Positions 55,322 through 64,000 of a stretch of 64,000 nt of DNA are shown in pieces (the first letter of the stretch is position 1; every line of letters begins with the position of its first letter). Below the pieces are notes generated by a model, which saw only the letters and a list, made by a program, of their open reading frames with translations, was not told the origin of the DNA and searched no databases. The translations under genes and the position numbers were made by a program. Origin of the DNA: Maribacter orientalis (lineage in GTDB: Bacteria; Bacteroidota; Bacteroidia; Flavobacteriales; Flavobacteriaceae); the NCBI RefSeq assembly GCF_900109345.1, contig NZ_FNZN01000008.1, positions 99,481-163,480 on the forward strand, read 5' to 3'.

Positions 55322-56599
55322 ATGCACTACCTACTAGCTTCACCATTAATTAGCAATGATACCGTAGTCTTTGGATTGCTTGCACTTTGTTTAGGTTTTA
55401 TTTTTTACACTTCTAGCTTAAAAACCGGTTTTTGGAGCAAGTTCTATTCTATAGTACCCGCAGTACTTATGTGCTATCTATTACCTGCAATACTTACTAG
55501 TACAGGTATAATTTCAGATGAAATTTCCAATTTATATTTTATGGCAAGTAGATACTTACTGCCAGCTGCATTAGTGTTAATGACATTAAGCATAGATATA
55601 AAAGCGATTTCCAATTTAGGTTCAAAAGCCATCATAATGTTCTTGACAGGTAGTGTCGGTATTATTATTGGCGGTCCTATTGCTATACTCATTGTTTCTA
55701 TATTTTCACCTGATACCGTTGGCGGAAATGATTTTGACGCCATCTGGAGAGGCCTTTCTACCATTGCCGGTAGTTGGATCGGTGGCGGAGCTAACCAAGC
55801 CGCAATGCTTGAAATATTTCAATACAATCCTGAAAAGTATGGTGGTATGGTATTGATAGATATTGTTGTGGCCAATGTTTGGATGGCAATAGTTTTATTA
55901 GGAGTAGGTAAAACAAAACAAATTGACAAATGGTTAAAAGCCGATACTACAGCGATTGAAACCTTAAGAATAAAAGTTACCGAGTTTACTGAAAAAATAA
56001 CACGTGTACCTACTTTAAACGATTATATGATAATGCTTTCTTTAGCATTTACTGCCGTTGGTATCGCTCATTTCTTCGGAGATGAAATAAGCACGTTTTT
56101 AACTAGTAATTTTGAAGCAGTTAGCAACCAAAAAAGTTTTCTATCTTTCTTAGGCTCTAGTTTCTTTTGGATGGTAGTTATCGCTACTGGTTTGGGTATT
56201 GCACTCTCATTTACCAAAGCCAAAAACTATGAAGGTGCCGGCGCAAGTAAAATTGGCGGAATGTTCATTTATATTTTAGTTGCTACTATAGGCATGAAAA
56301 TGGATTTAGGTAAGGTTCTTGAAAATCCTGGCCTAATTGTAGTTGGTTTTATTTGGATAAGCATACATGCCGCACTCATGATTTTGGTAGCGAAATTGAT
56401 TAAAGCACCTTATTTCTTTCTAGCAGTAGGTAGCCAAGCCAATGTTGGTGGCGCAGCTTCAGCACCTGTAGTGGCAGCTGAATTTCATCCGTCATTAACT
56501 TCTGTTGGTGTGCTATTAGCTGTTTTAGGTTATGTTGTCGGAACTGGCGGAGCATTACTTTGTGCCTATTTAATGGAGGTTGCCTCAAAATTGCAATAA
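55322..56599 (+). CDS. DUF819 family membrane protein
   Basis: 425 residues with about 12 helices: DTVVFGLLALCLGFIFYTSSL, ISNLGSKAIIMFLTGSVGIIIGGPIAILIVS, the GSWIGGGANQAAMLEIF motif, and a C-terminal repeat (ANVGGAASAPVVAAEFHPSLTSVGVLLAVLGYVVGT). The inverted-repeat architecture resembles gluconate or CPA-type transporters. Transport activity is inferred only. 34 bp after the HAD gene stop. Confidence 0.88.
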   Translation: MHYLLASPLISNDTVVFGLLALCLGFIFYTSSLKTGFWSKFYSIVPAVLMCYLLPAILTSTGIISDEISNLYFMASRYLLPAALVLMTLSIDIKAISNLGSKAIIMFLTGSVGIIIGGPIAILIVSIFSPDTVGGNDFDAIWRGLSTIAGSWIGGGANQAAMLEIFQYNPEKYGGMVLIDIVVANVWMAIVLLGVGKTKQIDKWLKADTTAIETLRIKVTEFTEKITRVPTLNDYMIMLSLAFTAVGIAHFFGDEISTFLTSNFEAVSNQKSFLSFLGSSFFWMVVIATGLGIALSFTKAKNYEGAGASKIGGMFIYILVATIGMKMDLGKVLENPGLIVVGFIWISIHAALMILVAKLIKAPYFFLAVGSQANVGGAASAPVVAAEFHPSLTSVGVLLAVLGYVVGTGGALLCAYLMEVASKLQ

Positions 56600-56678
56600 C
56601 CATATTTTTAATAACAAATTAATAGTAGCCAATCATTTCTATTAAAATTTATAGATATTTGCGGCCTAAATTATACGA

Positions 56679-57374
56679 ATGAAAAGATTAATAATTGTTT
56701 TAGTTTCTATGCTAGTGTTAAGTTCTTGTGGCGATAACGCAGAAGAAGCATTAATTGTAACGGGTAAAATTAAAGGACTAAAAAAAGGTATGCTTTATCT
56801 ACAACATGTACCTGATTCTGTTTTAGTTACGGTTGACTCTTTAGCAATAAATGGTGATGGTAATTTTACTTTTAAGAGTAAATTGGAAAGTCCTGAAGTG
56901 TATTATCTATATTTAGACAAGAAAGATTATAATGACATTAATGACCGAATCACTTTTTTTGCTGAACCTGGTACTATTACCATAAATACAGATTGGAATA
57001 CTTTTGATACTACCGCAAAAATTTCGGGTTCTAAAAGTCATGAAAAATTAGAGGAGTATAGAATGACCATGTCTGGTATCAATATGAGAAATATTGAAAT
57101 CATGATGAACGCTGCACAACCTGAAAATCAATTATCTCAAGTAAGTATCGATTCTTTAGAAAATATCAGTAATAGAAATTTACAAAGAGGTTATGCTTTT
57201 GCTATCAACTTTGCACTCAACAATAAAAATTCATTTATAGCACCGTATATCGCTTTAAAAGAAATACCAGATGCAAATGTCAAATATTTAGATTCCATTT
57301 ATAGTGTTCTTTCACCCGAAGTTGCGGGCTCAAAATATGGCGAGGAGTTGGCCGTATTGTTGAAAAAAAAATAA
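56679..57374 (+). CDS. DUF4369 lipoprotein
   Basis: 231 residues. Lipoprotein signal with lipobox LSSCG (Cys at about residue 17). DUF4369 domain: VTGKIKGLKKGMLYLQHVPDSVLVTVDSLAINGDGNFTFKSKLESPEVYYLYLD, typical of proteins that start peroxiredoxin or thioredoxin-like lipoproteins, though no CxxC follows here. The second half is helical. Function unknown. Followed by a bidirectional terminator. Confidence 0.88.
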   Translation: MKRLIIVLVSMLVLSSCGDNAEEALIVTGKIKGLKKGMLYLQHVPDSVLVTVDSLAINGDGNFTFKSKLESPEVYYLYLDKKDYNDINDRITFFAEPGTITINTDWNTFDTTAKISGSKSHEKLEEYRMTMSGINMRNIEIMMNAAQPENQLSQVSIDSLENISNRNLQRGYAFAINFALNNKNSFIAPYIALKEIPDANVKYLDSIYSVLSPEVAGSKYGEELAVLLKKK

Positions 57375-57400
57375 TAGTATTCACAAAACAGTTTGAAACA

Positions 57401-57430
57401 AAAAAGCACCCTATTAATAGGATGCTTTTT
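57401..57430. terminator. Bidirectional terminator between DUF4369 and the next gene
   Basis: A stem with outer AAAAAGCA/TGCTTTTT and inner CCTA/TAGG around TTAA separates two convergent genes. T-runs lie on both strands. Confidence 0.72.
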
Positions 57431-57457
57431 TTATTGATTCAAAATAGAAATTTTAAC

Positions 57458-57727
57458 TTAAGCTAACTTGTTAAGTTTTTCTACTAATTTATTAGCTTTA
57501 GTTTCCAAATCATTTCTTACTTCATTGAAATGAGCCTTCTTGTTTTCAACTTTACTTTCGTTCACCTTAACGATAAGTTCATCAAAATTCGAAATAGCTT
57601 CATCTATAATAGCTGAACCTTCTTTAGAATTGTTCTTTCCGTTTGCAGCATCTACTATATAAACACCCTCGATAATGTCACCAAGAACATTATTAATATC
57701 TTTCTTTAAATTTTTTATACTTGCCAT
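57458..57727 (-). CDS. Small conserved helical protein of unknown function
   Basis: 89 residues, mostly helical and acidic-basic mixed: MASIKNLKKDINNVLGDIIEGVYIVDAANGKNNSKEGSAIIDEAISNFDELIVKVNESK. I believe this short family is common in flavobacteria, but I cannot name a function. No signal peptide. It has its own promoter box 18 bp upstream and the shared terminator behind it. Confidence 0.72.
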   Translation of the reverse strand: MASIKNLKKDINNVLGDIIEGVYIVDAANGKNNSKEGSAIIDEAISNFDELIVKVNESKVENKKAHFNEVRNDLETKANKLVEKLNKLA

Positions 57728-57744
57728 TACTAATTATTTTTTTG

Positions 57745-57752
57745 CAAAAATA
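57745..57752 (-). promoter_or_regulatory. Bacteroidota -7 box (TATTTTTG) for the small helical protein
   Basis: Exact TAnnTTTG match 17 bp ahead of the ATG on the minus strand. Confidence 0.45.
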
Positions 57753-57785
57753 CAAAATTTGAGTTCCTGAAGAGTAAATTATACT

Positions 57786-58754
57786 CTAAATAGTCACTTC
57801 TAGAAGTTTAGCCGCTTTAGATTGTAATGAAATCTTTTTGGTAATAGCAGGTAACAGCACTGTTTCTCCCTTTTTAATAGATACTTCGCCTTCTGCAGTT
57901 TTTATTACCGCTTTGCCACCAACACACATAAATATGGTAAATGAATCACGTTTTGTAGTATCTAGCTCAAGGTTTTCCGTTAGTTGAATGAAACTTGTTT
58001 TAAAATAAGGACAGTCCACCATTTCGCTGACTTTATTTAATTCTTGGCTATAAGTAACTTTAAAATCGTCCTTTTTTTTATAATCTACCGCATCAAGGGC
58101 AAGCTCTGTATGCAATTCGCGCAGATTACCTTCTTTGTCTTTACGATTAAAATCGAACACACGGTAGGTTACATCTGAAGTCTGCTGGATCTCTGCCAAC
58201 ATCACTCCCGCACCAATTGCGTGAATTTTTCCGGTATTTATAAAAAATGTATCTCCTTCTTTAACCTGTTCATAATTAAGAAGGTCCAATAGTGTATCAT
58301 TATCAATACTTTTTGCATACTCTTCTTTAGTGACATCTTTATTGAACCCTACTATCAATTCTGCCTTTGGGTCAGCATCCATTATATACCACATTTCCGT
58401 TTTACCGAAAGAATCGTGACGTTCTTTGGCCAAATCATCGTTAGGATGCAATTGTATTGACAAATCTTGCTTGGCGTCAATGAACTTAATTAATATTGGA
58501 AATTCTTTTCCAAACCTTTCCACGACACTTTTACCTAATAGTTCTTCACTATTAGATTCAATTAAGTCTTGTAACGATTTACCTTCTAAAATGCCATTTG
58601 CGATTACAGAAATATCTCCTTTAACCGTAGACAACTCCCAACTCTCGCCGGTAATTTCGCTCTCAATCGGTTTACCTAGTACTTCTTTAAGTTTTGTGCC
58701 ACCCCAGAGTCTTTCTTTAAGAATTGGTCTGAATTTAAGCGGGTATAAGGTCAT
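57786..58754 (-). CDS. manA: Mannose-6-phosphate isomerase, class I
   Basis: 322 residues, cupin fold with a type I signature: LHPNDDLAKERHDSFGKTEMWYIMD (zinc ligands Gln-His and Glu), GKIHAIGAG (third His). It converts fructose-6-P and mannose-6-P, feeding GDP-mannose and glycan synthesis. Shorter than the fungal enzyme, as usual for this bacterial type. It sits at the start of a minus-strand cluster but is not clearly in an operon; the gap to the PTPS gene is 72 bp. Confidence 0.93.
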   Translation of the reverse strand: MTLYPLKFRPILKERLWGGTKLKEVLGKPIESEITGESWELSTVKGDISVIANGILEGKSLQDLIESNSEELLGKSVVERFGKEFPILIKFIDAKQDLSIQLHPNDDLAKERHDSFGKTEMWYIMDADPKAELIVGFNKDVTKEEYAKSIDNDTLLDLLNYEQVKEGDTFFINTGKIHAIGAGVMLAEIQQTSDVTYRVFDFNRKDKEGNLRELHTELALDAVDYKKKDDFKVTYSQELNKVSEMVDCPYFKTSFIQLTENLELDTTKRDSFTIFMCVGGKAVIKTAEGEVSIKKGETVLLPAITKKISLQSKAAKLLEVTI

Positions 58755-58826
58755 AATTTAAATTTTAAAAAATCTTAATCCAATAACGTAAAATAAAGAA
58801 TTTTCTTACATTATATTACGAAAAAA

Positions 58827-59234
58827 TTACCCGGAAAATGTTACGAAATTTCTTGGTGTTTCATAAAGAACAATTTCCAAGTCATTCGAAGAAGAAATAT
58901 GAGGTCTCAATTTTCTCCAAATAACTACAGCTATATTTTCGGCAGTTGGGTTTAAATTTTTAAACTCCTCTACTTCTATATTAAGATTTTTATGGTCAAG
59001 GTAATCTTCAATCTCTTGTTTGATTAAATCTTTTAACACCTTCATATCCATAACAAAACCTGTATCTGAATCAATCTCCCCAGTAACACTTACTATTAAT
59101 TCATAGTTGTGACCATGGAAATTTGGATTGTTGCATTTACCAAAAATTTCGGTATTCTTTGCGTCATCCCATTCTTTTCTATACAATCGATGTGCCGCAT
59201 TAAAATGAGCTTTCCTACTAACCTTAACTTTCAT
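58827..59234 (-). CDS. 6-pyruvoyltetrahydropterin synthase / QueD family protein
   Basis: 135 residues from ATG 59234, giving MKVKVSRKAHFNAAHRLY; the longer frame uses TTG. Zinc ligands His in KAHFNAAHRL and HGHNYELIV, catalytic Cys in FGKCNNPNFHGHN, and Glu at the C-terminal LYETPRNFVTFSG. Could act in queuosine (QueD) or tetrahydropterin synthesis; the CNNPNFHGHNY form is seen in both. It overlaps the idi stop by 11 bp. Confidence 0.9.
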   Translation of the reverse strand: MKVKVSRKAHFNAAHRLYRKEWDDAKNTEIFGKCNNPNFHGHNYELIVSVTGEIDSDTGFVMDMKVLKDLIKQEIEDYLDHKNLNIEVEEFKNLNPTAENIAVVIWRKLRPHISSSNDLEIVLYETPRNFVTFSG

Positions 59235-59763
59235 TGTTCGCTGTTGTATTAAATAAATGTTGGTAGAATTTTTCAAAAATAATTTTAAACCAGACCGTAT
59301 ATTCCTTAGGGTTATTGGTAATATCTTTTTTAACCAATTCTGGTGACATCCATTTCCAAGCCTCTACTTCTTCGGGGTTAATTTTTGGCTCTGTATTAAA
59401 ATTCCCAATCATTACATGATCATACTCATGCTCGGTTAAGCCATTATCGAATGGAGCTTTGTAAATAAAGGAGAAAAGTTCTTTTAATTCTGCCTCAAAG
59501 CCCATTTCTTCTTGAAGTCTTCGCTTACCGGCATCTAAATTCGATTCACCTACCCTTTGGTGACTACAACACGTGTTAGTCCATAATAAGGGTGAATGAT
59601 ATTTTGATGCTGCACGTTGCTGTAACATTATTTCACCATCGTCATTTACAATAAAAACTGAAAATGCCCTGTGAAGTAAAGCTTTTTCGTGAGCTTCCAT
59701 TTTAGGCATGGTACCAATCTGTTCGTTTTCTTGATTTACAAGAATTACCTCTTCTTCCTTCAT
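59224..59763 (-). CDS. idi: Isopentenyl-diphosphate delta-isomerase (type I)
   Basis: 179 residues, Nudix-like type I IDI: catalytic Cys in WTNTCCSHQRVGE (Cys65 or 66), EEMGFEAE Nudix-like helix, and the catalytic Glu region LTEHEYDHVMIG. It interconverts IPP and DMAPP in isoprenoid synthesis. It overlaps the PTPS gene downstream, so the two are translated from one message. Confidence 0.95.
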   Translation of the reverse strand: MKEEEVILVNQENEQIGTMPKMEAHEKALLHRAFSVFIVNDDGEIMLQQRAASKYHSPLLWTNTCCSHQRVGESNLDAGKRRLQEEMGFEAELKELFSFIYKAPFDNGLTEHEYDHVMIGNFNTEPKINPEEVEAWKWMSPELVKKDITNNPKEYTVWFKIIFEKFYQHLFNTTANNES

Positions 59764-59833
59764 TAGGTAAAAATAAGGCGTTTAACTTATTCTACGAAAA
59801 GTAGAACATATAATATTACGTTAATAGATTAAT

Positions 59834-60757
59834 CTAGAAGAATCGGGGAGATTTCAAATTATTTTTAGTGGAAATAAAGTCATATCTGAAAATTACTTCA
59901 AAAGAACCGTCGTTAAAGGCTGCATTACCTAACTCTGTTGTTTCTTTATCGTAAGCAATACCTATTAAGAACTTATTTGAAATATTAAACCCAGCCATAG
60001 CACTAATTGCAGCATCCCATCTGTAACCTGCACCAATAATAAATTTGTCATTCAGCATGAAATTCGCTGATAAATCTACTTGTAAAGGTGCTCCCGTTAC
60101 CACCTTAGTAAGTAATGTCGGCTTAAATTTTACAAATTCATTCAAATCCCAAACATACCCTGTTATAAGGTATAAATTCATTTGCTCTTTTGCAGTTGAT
60201 AAATTAGTCTCTTGAAAATGTGTTGTTTCTAAGAAACGTGGGACTGATAATCCTAAATAAAATTTATTGGTATGATAATATACTCCTGCACCTATATTAG
60301 GTGAAAGCCTATTATCAATATCTTGCTGTAAGGTTGGGTCTGTTGAATATTGATTTAATTCTGAAAATCTAATATCTAACAAATTAGCACTTGCCTTAAG
60401 TCCAAAACTCAACCTACCTTCTGTCGATGTCCATACGGTATATGAAAAATCTACGTCAAAATTAGTTTCTGATGTCGGTCCTATTTCATCATTTACAATC
60501 GACAAACCTAAACCTACTCCTCTATATCCTATAGGCGAATGAATATTAAAAGTTTGTGTTGTTGGTGCGCCATCTAAACCTACCCATTGTGATCTATGTA
60601 GTGCAGCAATACTAATGTGCCCTCTTGAACCGGCATAACCAGGATTTACACTTACCGTATTATACATATACTGAGTATATTGCGCATCTTGCTGGCCATA
60701 AGAAAATATACCAAAACAGAATGTCACGATAGCGACAATCTGTTTTAAAATGCTCAT
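59834..60757 (-). CDS. Type IX secretion membrane protein PorP/SprF family
   Basis: 307 residues from ATG 60757 (an earlier in-frame ATG at 60787, ten codons upstream, gives 317; both are possible, and the later one starts at the signal peptide MSILKQIVAIVTFCFGIFSYGQ). The PorP/SprF pattern includes QDAQYTQYMYNTVSVNPGYAGSRG, HRSQWVGLDGAPTTQTF and INDEIGPTSETN, followed by a beta-barrel and an FEVIFRYDF strand. PorP/SprF proteins help T9SS surface attachment of partner adhesins. It is downstream of a type B cargo gene by a few bases (operon). Confidence 0.92.
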   Translation of the reverse strand: MSILKQIVAIVTFCFGIFSYGQQDAQYTQYMYNTVSVNPGYAGSRGHISIAALHRSQWVGLDGAPTTQTFNIHSPIGYRGVGLGLSIVNDEIGPTSETNFDVDFSYTVWTSTEGRLSFGLKASANLLDIRFSELNQYSTDPTLQQDIDNRLSPNIGAGVYYHTNKFYLGLSVPRFLETTHFQETNLSTAKEQMNLYLITGYVWDLNEFVKFKPTLLTKVVTGAPLQVDLSANFMLNDKFIIGAGYRWDAAISAMAGFNISNKFLIGIAYDKETTELGNAAFNDGSFEVIFRYDFISTKNNLKSPRFF

Positions 60758-60792
60758 TTTATTTATGGTTATATGTGATTTCAACATTCTTC

Positions 60793-62814
60793 TTATCTAT
60801 TAATATATATGTAACCAGAAAGTGATTTTGTTTCCCCGTTGGGTAATTCATAATCTAGAATATAGAAATAGGTACCTACCGGCAGTTTACTATCAGCATC
60901 TACTGTTACCCTCCCTTCAGATGTGCCATTAAAAACATTCCCTTCTGTATTATATGCTCTGGTCATATAAACTGACACACCCCATCTGTTATAGATTTTT
61001 AATGTATTATTTGGATAGTTTTGTAAGCCAGATATTCTTAATTCATCATGAATACCATCACCGTTAGGTGTAATAACGTTGAAAACTTCAATTTCTTCTT
61101 CTAGCTGACCTAAATCTGAATCTAAATAGTTTGGAATACCATCATCATCTGAGTCATCATCAAGATAATTACCGTTAAGGTTTATATCCTCATCAATAGT
61201 TTCTATACCATCGTCATCATCATCTGTGTCTCTATAATCAGATTCTTCATCGCCATCTGTATTTGGTAATTGCGAATATGGATTATCAATTTCGTCGTTC
61301 ACATCTGTGTCTACAGAAATAGAACCTTCAAATCCGTCATCTAGACCATCATTATCCTTATCGGATCCTATTCTTACCACATCTGCAATACCATCTTGGT
61401 TATGATCATGACCTTCTATTTCGTCAAGAATATTGTCATTATCACTGTCTTCATCTAAATAATCAGGAAGATTGTCTCCATCGGTATCTACTGGAAAAAT
61501 CCCCATTAAACCGTTTGTTTCATAAGCATCATCCAAACCATTATTATTTGCATCAATGCCTGAAGGTGCAATATATTCTGCTGTTGCCTGAGCTTCAACG
61601 TTATCTGGTATGCCATCACCATCACTATCAATATCTAGGTAGTCTGGAAAACCGTCACCATCAGAATCTGTAGGATCTGTAGCAGGATCATTATCTCCAT
61701 CTAAATTCAAATCTTCAAAACTATCTACAATACCATCATCATCGCTATCCATATCAACACCTAAAGGATTAATTATTATGGTTATTGTTGATGTACTGCA
61801 ATTACCTAAAGCATCACAAACCGTATAATCAAAAGCGTCTGTTCCTAAATAATTATTATTTGGAAAATAGGTAGGTATATCATCTGATGGATCATTAGGA
61901 GTACCATTGTCCTCTACAGTTATCGAACCATTAGTAGGTTGGGTAACACTAAAAGTTCCGATAATTGGTAAATCATTATCATTATTTTGCCAAGCATCAA
62001 TAGTTCTAATCTCATTAATATCTATGGCAATAGAGTCATCGTTTGTATCTAGTATTGGTAAAATTTCTATAGTAACCGTCTCTGTACTACAGTCTCCATA
62101 ACTATTACAAACAGTGTAGTCAAAACTATCCGTACCATTAAAATCTAAATCAGGAGTATACGTAACAGTATCATCTAATGGATTATTTGGTGTACCACCA
62201 TCATCTATTGTAACTGTTCCATTAACCGGATCGGTAGTTGTTAGCGCACCTATGTTAGGTAAATCTGCATCATTTGCATAAATATCAATGATTACAGGAA
62301 CTTCTTCATCCGTAGTTACTAAATCATCTTCCAAATCGGCTGCTTCAGGTAAACAAACGACCGTGAAATTAGGAAGACTAAACGTATTGCCCGCCTTGGT
62401 TACCAGTGCCGTGTATTTCACAACCGCATCTGTAGCAATAACCATTGGCCTCAATTGATCTCCACTAACTGGAGGATTCCAGCTTACCGATGCAGTGCTT
62501 GGCACATTAGAAGTAACATCCATAGTCACTTCATTATTTGGATTATTACAATCGGTAACTATAAAATAGCCCGTCGCATTAGACCCACATAAAGTACCAT
62601 CATAAGTAGCAAAATAAATACCTGGCTGTGTTACCTCATAATAGGAATCTGTACCAAGCACTGTTGCCGTATCCGAAGCTTCATACCATCGAAAGTTATT
62701 TTGATCACTATCTGTTGGTGCCTGAAGTAAAAACTGGGCATTGGATACCAAAACTCCCAGTATTGTAGTAACAATACTGAGAAATATGGTTTTATATAGA
62801 TGCGTTTTTTTCAA
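60793..62814 (-). CDS. Type B T9SS cargo (gliding motility-associated CTD) with TSP3-like repeats
   Basis: 673 residues. Signal peptide ([19 protein letters not shown]), an N-terminal region, two Ig-like/cadherin-like domains (about residues 160-250 and 255-345; each has [24 protein letters not shown] strands), then a thrombospondin type 3-like calcium-binding tract full of [14 protein letters not shown] repeats (350-585), and a C-terminal CHU_C-type sorting domain (about 590-673: [24 protein letters not shown]...[13 protein letters not shown]). The start is TTG at 62814; no usable ATG exists before the signal peptide. It is followed by the SprF gene and preceded by the repeat protein. Confidence 0.93.
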   Translation of the reverse strand: MKKTHLYKTIFLSIVTTILGVLVSNAQFLLQAPTDSDQNNFRWYEASDTATVLGTDSYYEVTQPGIYFATYDGTLCGSNATGYFIVTDCNNPNNEVTMDVTSNVPSTASVSWNPPVSGDQLRPMVIATDAVVKYTALVTKAGNTFSLPNFTVVCLPEAADLEDDLVTTDEEVPVIIDIYANDADLPNIGALTTTDPVNGTVTIDDGGTPNNPLDDTVTYTPDLDFNGTDSFDYTVCNSYGDCSTETVTIEILPILDTNDDSIAIDINEIRTIDAWQNNDNDLPIIGTFSVTQPTNGSITVEDNGTPNDPSDDIPTYFPNNNYLGTDAFDYTVCDALGNCSTSTITIIINPLGVDMDSDDDGIVDSFEDLNLDGDNDPATDPTDSDGDGFPDYLDIDSDGDGIPDNVEAQATAEYIAPSGIDANNNGLDDAYETNGLMGIFPVDTDGDNLPDYLDEDSDNDNILDEIEGHDHNQDGIADVVRIGSDKDNDGLDDGFEGSISVDTDVNDEIDNPYSQLPNTDGDEESDYRDTDDDDDGIETIDEDINLNGNYLDDDSDDDGIPNYLDSDLGQLEEEIEVFNVITPNGDGIHDELRISGLQNYPNNTLKIYNRWGVSVYMTRAYNTEGNVFNGTSEGRVTVDADSKLPVGTYFYILDYELPNGETKSLSGYIYINR

Positions 62815-62845
62815 ATCGATTTGGGATCTATTCTTTAATGGCTAT

Positions 62846-64000
62846 TTATTGAGCAACAAACACAACATTAATCAATGTGTTATAGTCTGTTGGACTTGCT
62901 ATAACATCATATGTCATTACTCCAACATTGTTTACACTAACATTAGCAAATACTGCAGGATCATAATACGTTACGTAATAGTACAACTCGTTATTTGCAT
63001 ATGTTGGTATTGCTACCGGTGCCCCTGCACTAACTACAGTCGGCGTACCATATTGAGCAAGATATTCTGCATGTAAATCGATTGTTCTACCTGTACCCGT
63101 TGTAGCTACATCTACCTCTATTGAAGGTGGATAAAATATATCTGGTCTTGTATTCGCAATTACATAAGGTGTAGCTGTACTACCATCGCCAGTTACACTA
63201 ATATCGGTACCAGCTGTTACCACCGTTGGGTCTGCAGAAGGAACTGATAGATTATAGTTAATTCCACTAGGGGTAACTGTTACCGAACCATCTGTTGATG
63301 TTATAGTCTGTATTTCATTTGAAGCATTTGAATCGGCATCACGAATGTCTATCGTTGTATTTGTACCATCGTTAATCTGAATCTCAACGCTCTCATTAGC
63401 AATAACTACAGCACTTGTTAAGTTCTGGTCATCGGTATCAACATATGCACTCAAGTCTACTGTACCACCATCCTCTAATGTTAAGATATTTCCGGCTGCT
63501 AAAGTCAAGGCTTGGTCATCGGTACTGCCTGCTGCTAATTCTGCTAGCGCGCCCTCTACTTCTGTTGATGTAAAGTTACCTGCTGCATCGGTAATAGCAA
63601 CCTCTGCTCCGGTTTGATTATCCGTATTGTCTAAAAAGGCGGTTAAGTCTACTGTTCCCCCATCCTCTAAAGTCAATATGTTACCTGCTGCTAAAGTCAA
63701 GGCTTGATCATCTGTTCCTGCTGCGGCTAATACTGTGGTGAAGTCTACAGTTTGTGTCCCTCCATCTTCCAAGGTTAAGGTCAATACATTAGTGGTATTA
63801 TCTAAACTGAAAGTTGTAATCGTTTGATTATCCGTATTGTCTAAAAAGGCGGTTAAGTCTACTGTTCCACCATCTTCTAAGGTCAATATGTTACCTGCTG
63901 CCAATGTCAATGCCTGATCATCTGTTCCTGCTGCGGCTAATACTGTTGTGAAGTCTACTGTTTGTGTACCTCCATCTTCCAAGGTTAAGGTCAATACATT
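62846..64000 (-). CDS. Large repeat adhesin-like surface protein (partial, 5' end beyond right edge)
   Basis: The C-terminal 384 residues of a larger protein that continues past the right edge. The visible part begins with two copies of a 70-residue unit (210 bp DNA period) with motif ILTLEDGGTVDLTAFLDNTD and DFTTVLAAAGTDDQALTL; further partial copies follow, degrading toward the C-terminus, then a distinct end domain (IEVDVATTGTGRTIDLHAEYLAQYG...YYVTYYDPAVFANVSV) found at the end of many flavobacterial repeat proteins. No CTD of the usual kind is visible. Its stop is 31 bp before the type B cargo gene start. Confidence 0.9.
   Translation of the reverse strand, partial: NVLTLTLEDGGTQTVDFTTVLAAAGTDDQALTLAAGNILTLEDGGTVDLTAFLDNTDNQTITTFSLDNTTNVLTLTLEDGGTQTVDFTTVLAAAGTDDQALTLAAGNILTLEDGGTVDLTAFLDNTDNQTGAEVAITDAAGNFTSTEVEGALAELAAGSTDDQALTLAAGNILTLEDGGTVDLSAYVDTDDQNLTSAVVIANESVEIQINDGTNTTIDIRDADSNASNEIQTITSTDGSVTVTPSGINYNLSVPSADPTVVTAGTDISVTGDGSTATPYVIANTRPDIFYPPSIEVDVATTGTGRTIDLHAEYLAQYGTPTVVSAGAPVAIPTYANNELYYYVTYYDPAVFANVSVNNVGVMTYDVIASPTDYNTLINVVFVAQ
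63581..64000 (-). repeat. 210-bp direct repeats in the surface protein gene
   Basis: Two tandem copies of a 210-bp unit occupy 63581-64000: for example GTTTGATTATCCGTATTG occurs at 63612 and again at 63822, and the final sequence at 64000 matches that at 63790. They differ by few bases, pointing to recent duplication or conversion. A diverged third copy lies at about 63410-63580. The array continues past the edge. Confidence 0.85.

Noticed and set aside
59790..59806. TTCTAC/GTAGAA hairpin between sprF and idi
   Set aside because: Six-bp stem without T-run in either useful direction; left out as a feature.
61100..61760. Dense repeats of DSDGDGIPD type looking like an array
   Set aside because: They are the protein-level calcium repeats of the T9SS cargo; spacing is irregular and no CRISPR-like spacers exist.

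Overview
The window looks like chromosome from a marine member of the Flavobacteriaceae (Bacteroidota), perhaps near Maribacter, Zobellia or Arenibacter; the genus cannot be fixed from this sequence. The evidence is low GC, Bacteroidota-type promoter -7 boxes (TAnnTTTG) close in front of many starts, few Shine-Dalgarno sequences, type IX secretion (T9SS) and gliding-type proteins, PorP/SprF, DUF4295 (bL38) beside rpmG, DUF5916 proteins and a bacillithiol enzyme (BshC). I saw no tRNA, rRNA, insertion sequence, phage gene or CRISPR array. It reads as core chromosome with a few accessory touches.

Layout. 1-6 kb: end of a LysM protein, guaA, a SIMPL protein, an intergenic block with two orphan hairpin units, a flavin-type oxidase and bshC. 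6-14 kb: secreted M14 peptidase, DUF4177, a DUF2339/DUF3999 membrane pair and an LpxR-like outer membrane protein. 14-25 kb: rimO, a serine hydrolase lipoprotein, a nitroreductase, then a long minus-strand run in two transcription units: exonuclease-FAH hydrolase-Hpt-cinA-rpmB-rpmG-DUF4295, and ftsY-DUF2911-amidase-phosphoesterase. 25-36 kb: an unknown beta-barrel protein, a 2-oxoacid dehydrogenase E2, recR, an M20-type peptidase, a sodium symporter, a CoA-binding protein, fabH, and an AarF kinase with a TetR-like regulator. 36-49 kb: htpG, inositol oxygenase with a sodium symporter, a MOSC protein, DUF885, DoxX, a small secreted protein, AraC, TIGR03643, S1/P1 nuclease and PBP1A. 49-57 kb: SPFH plus ribbon-helix-helix pair, tandem DUF5916 proteins, HAD phosphatase, DUF819 and DUF4369. 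57-64 kb: manA, a PTPS/QueD protein, idi and a surface cluster (PorP/SprF, a type B T9SS cargo, and the C-terminal part of a large repeat protein that runs off the right edge).

The most unusual signal is non-coding. Several intergenic regions hold strong intrinsic-terminator hairpins that no protein gene feeds into. In five cases (two at 3.3-3.6 kb, two at 32.4-32.7 kb, one at 35.9 kb) a T/G-rich linker containing a GGTT element precedes the hairpin; three of them (both at 3.3-3.6 kb and the one at 35.9 kb) also begin with a shared ATGAAAAAGAA box. This looks like a family of short RNAs or very short leader ORFs. A second notable signal is a perfect 11-bp inverted repeat just before the SPFH start codon, in an operon that also encodes a ribbon-helix-helix protein.
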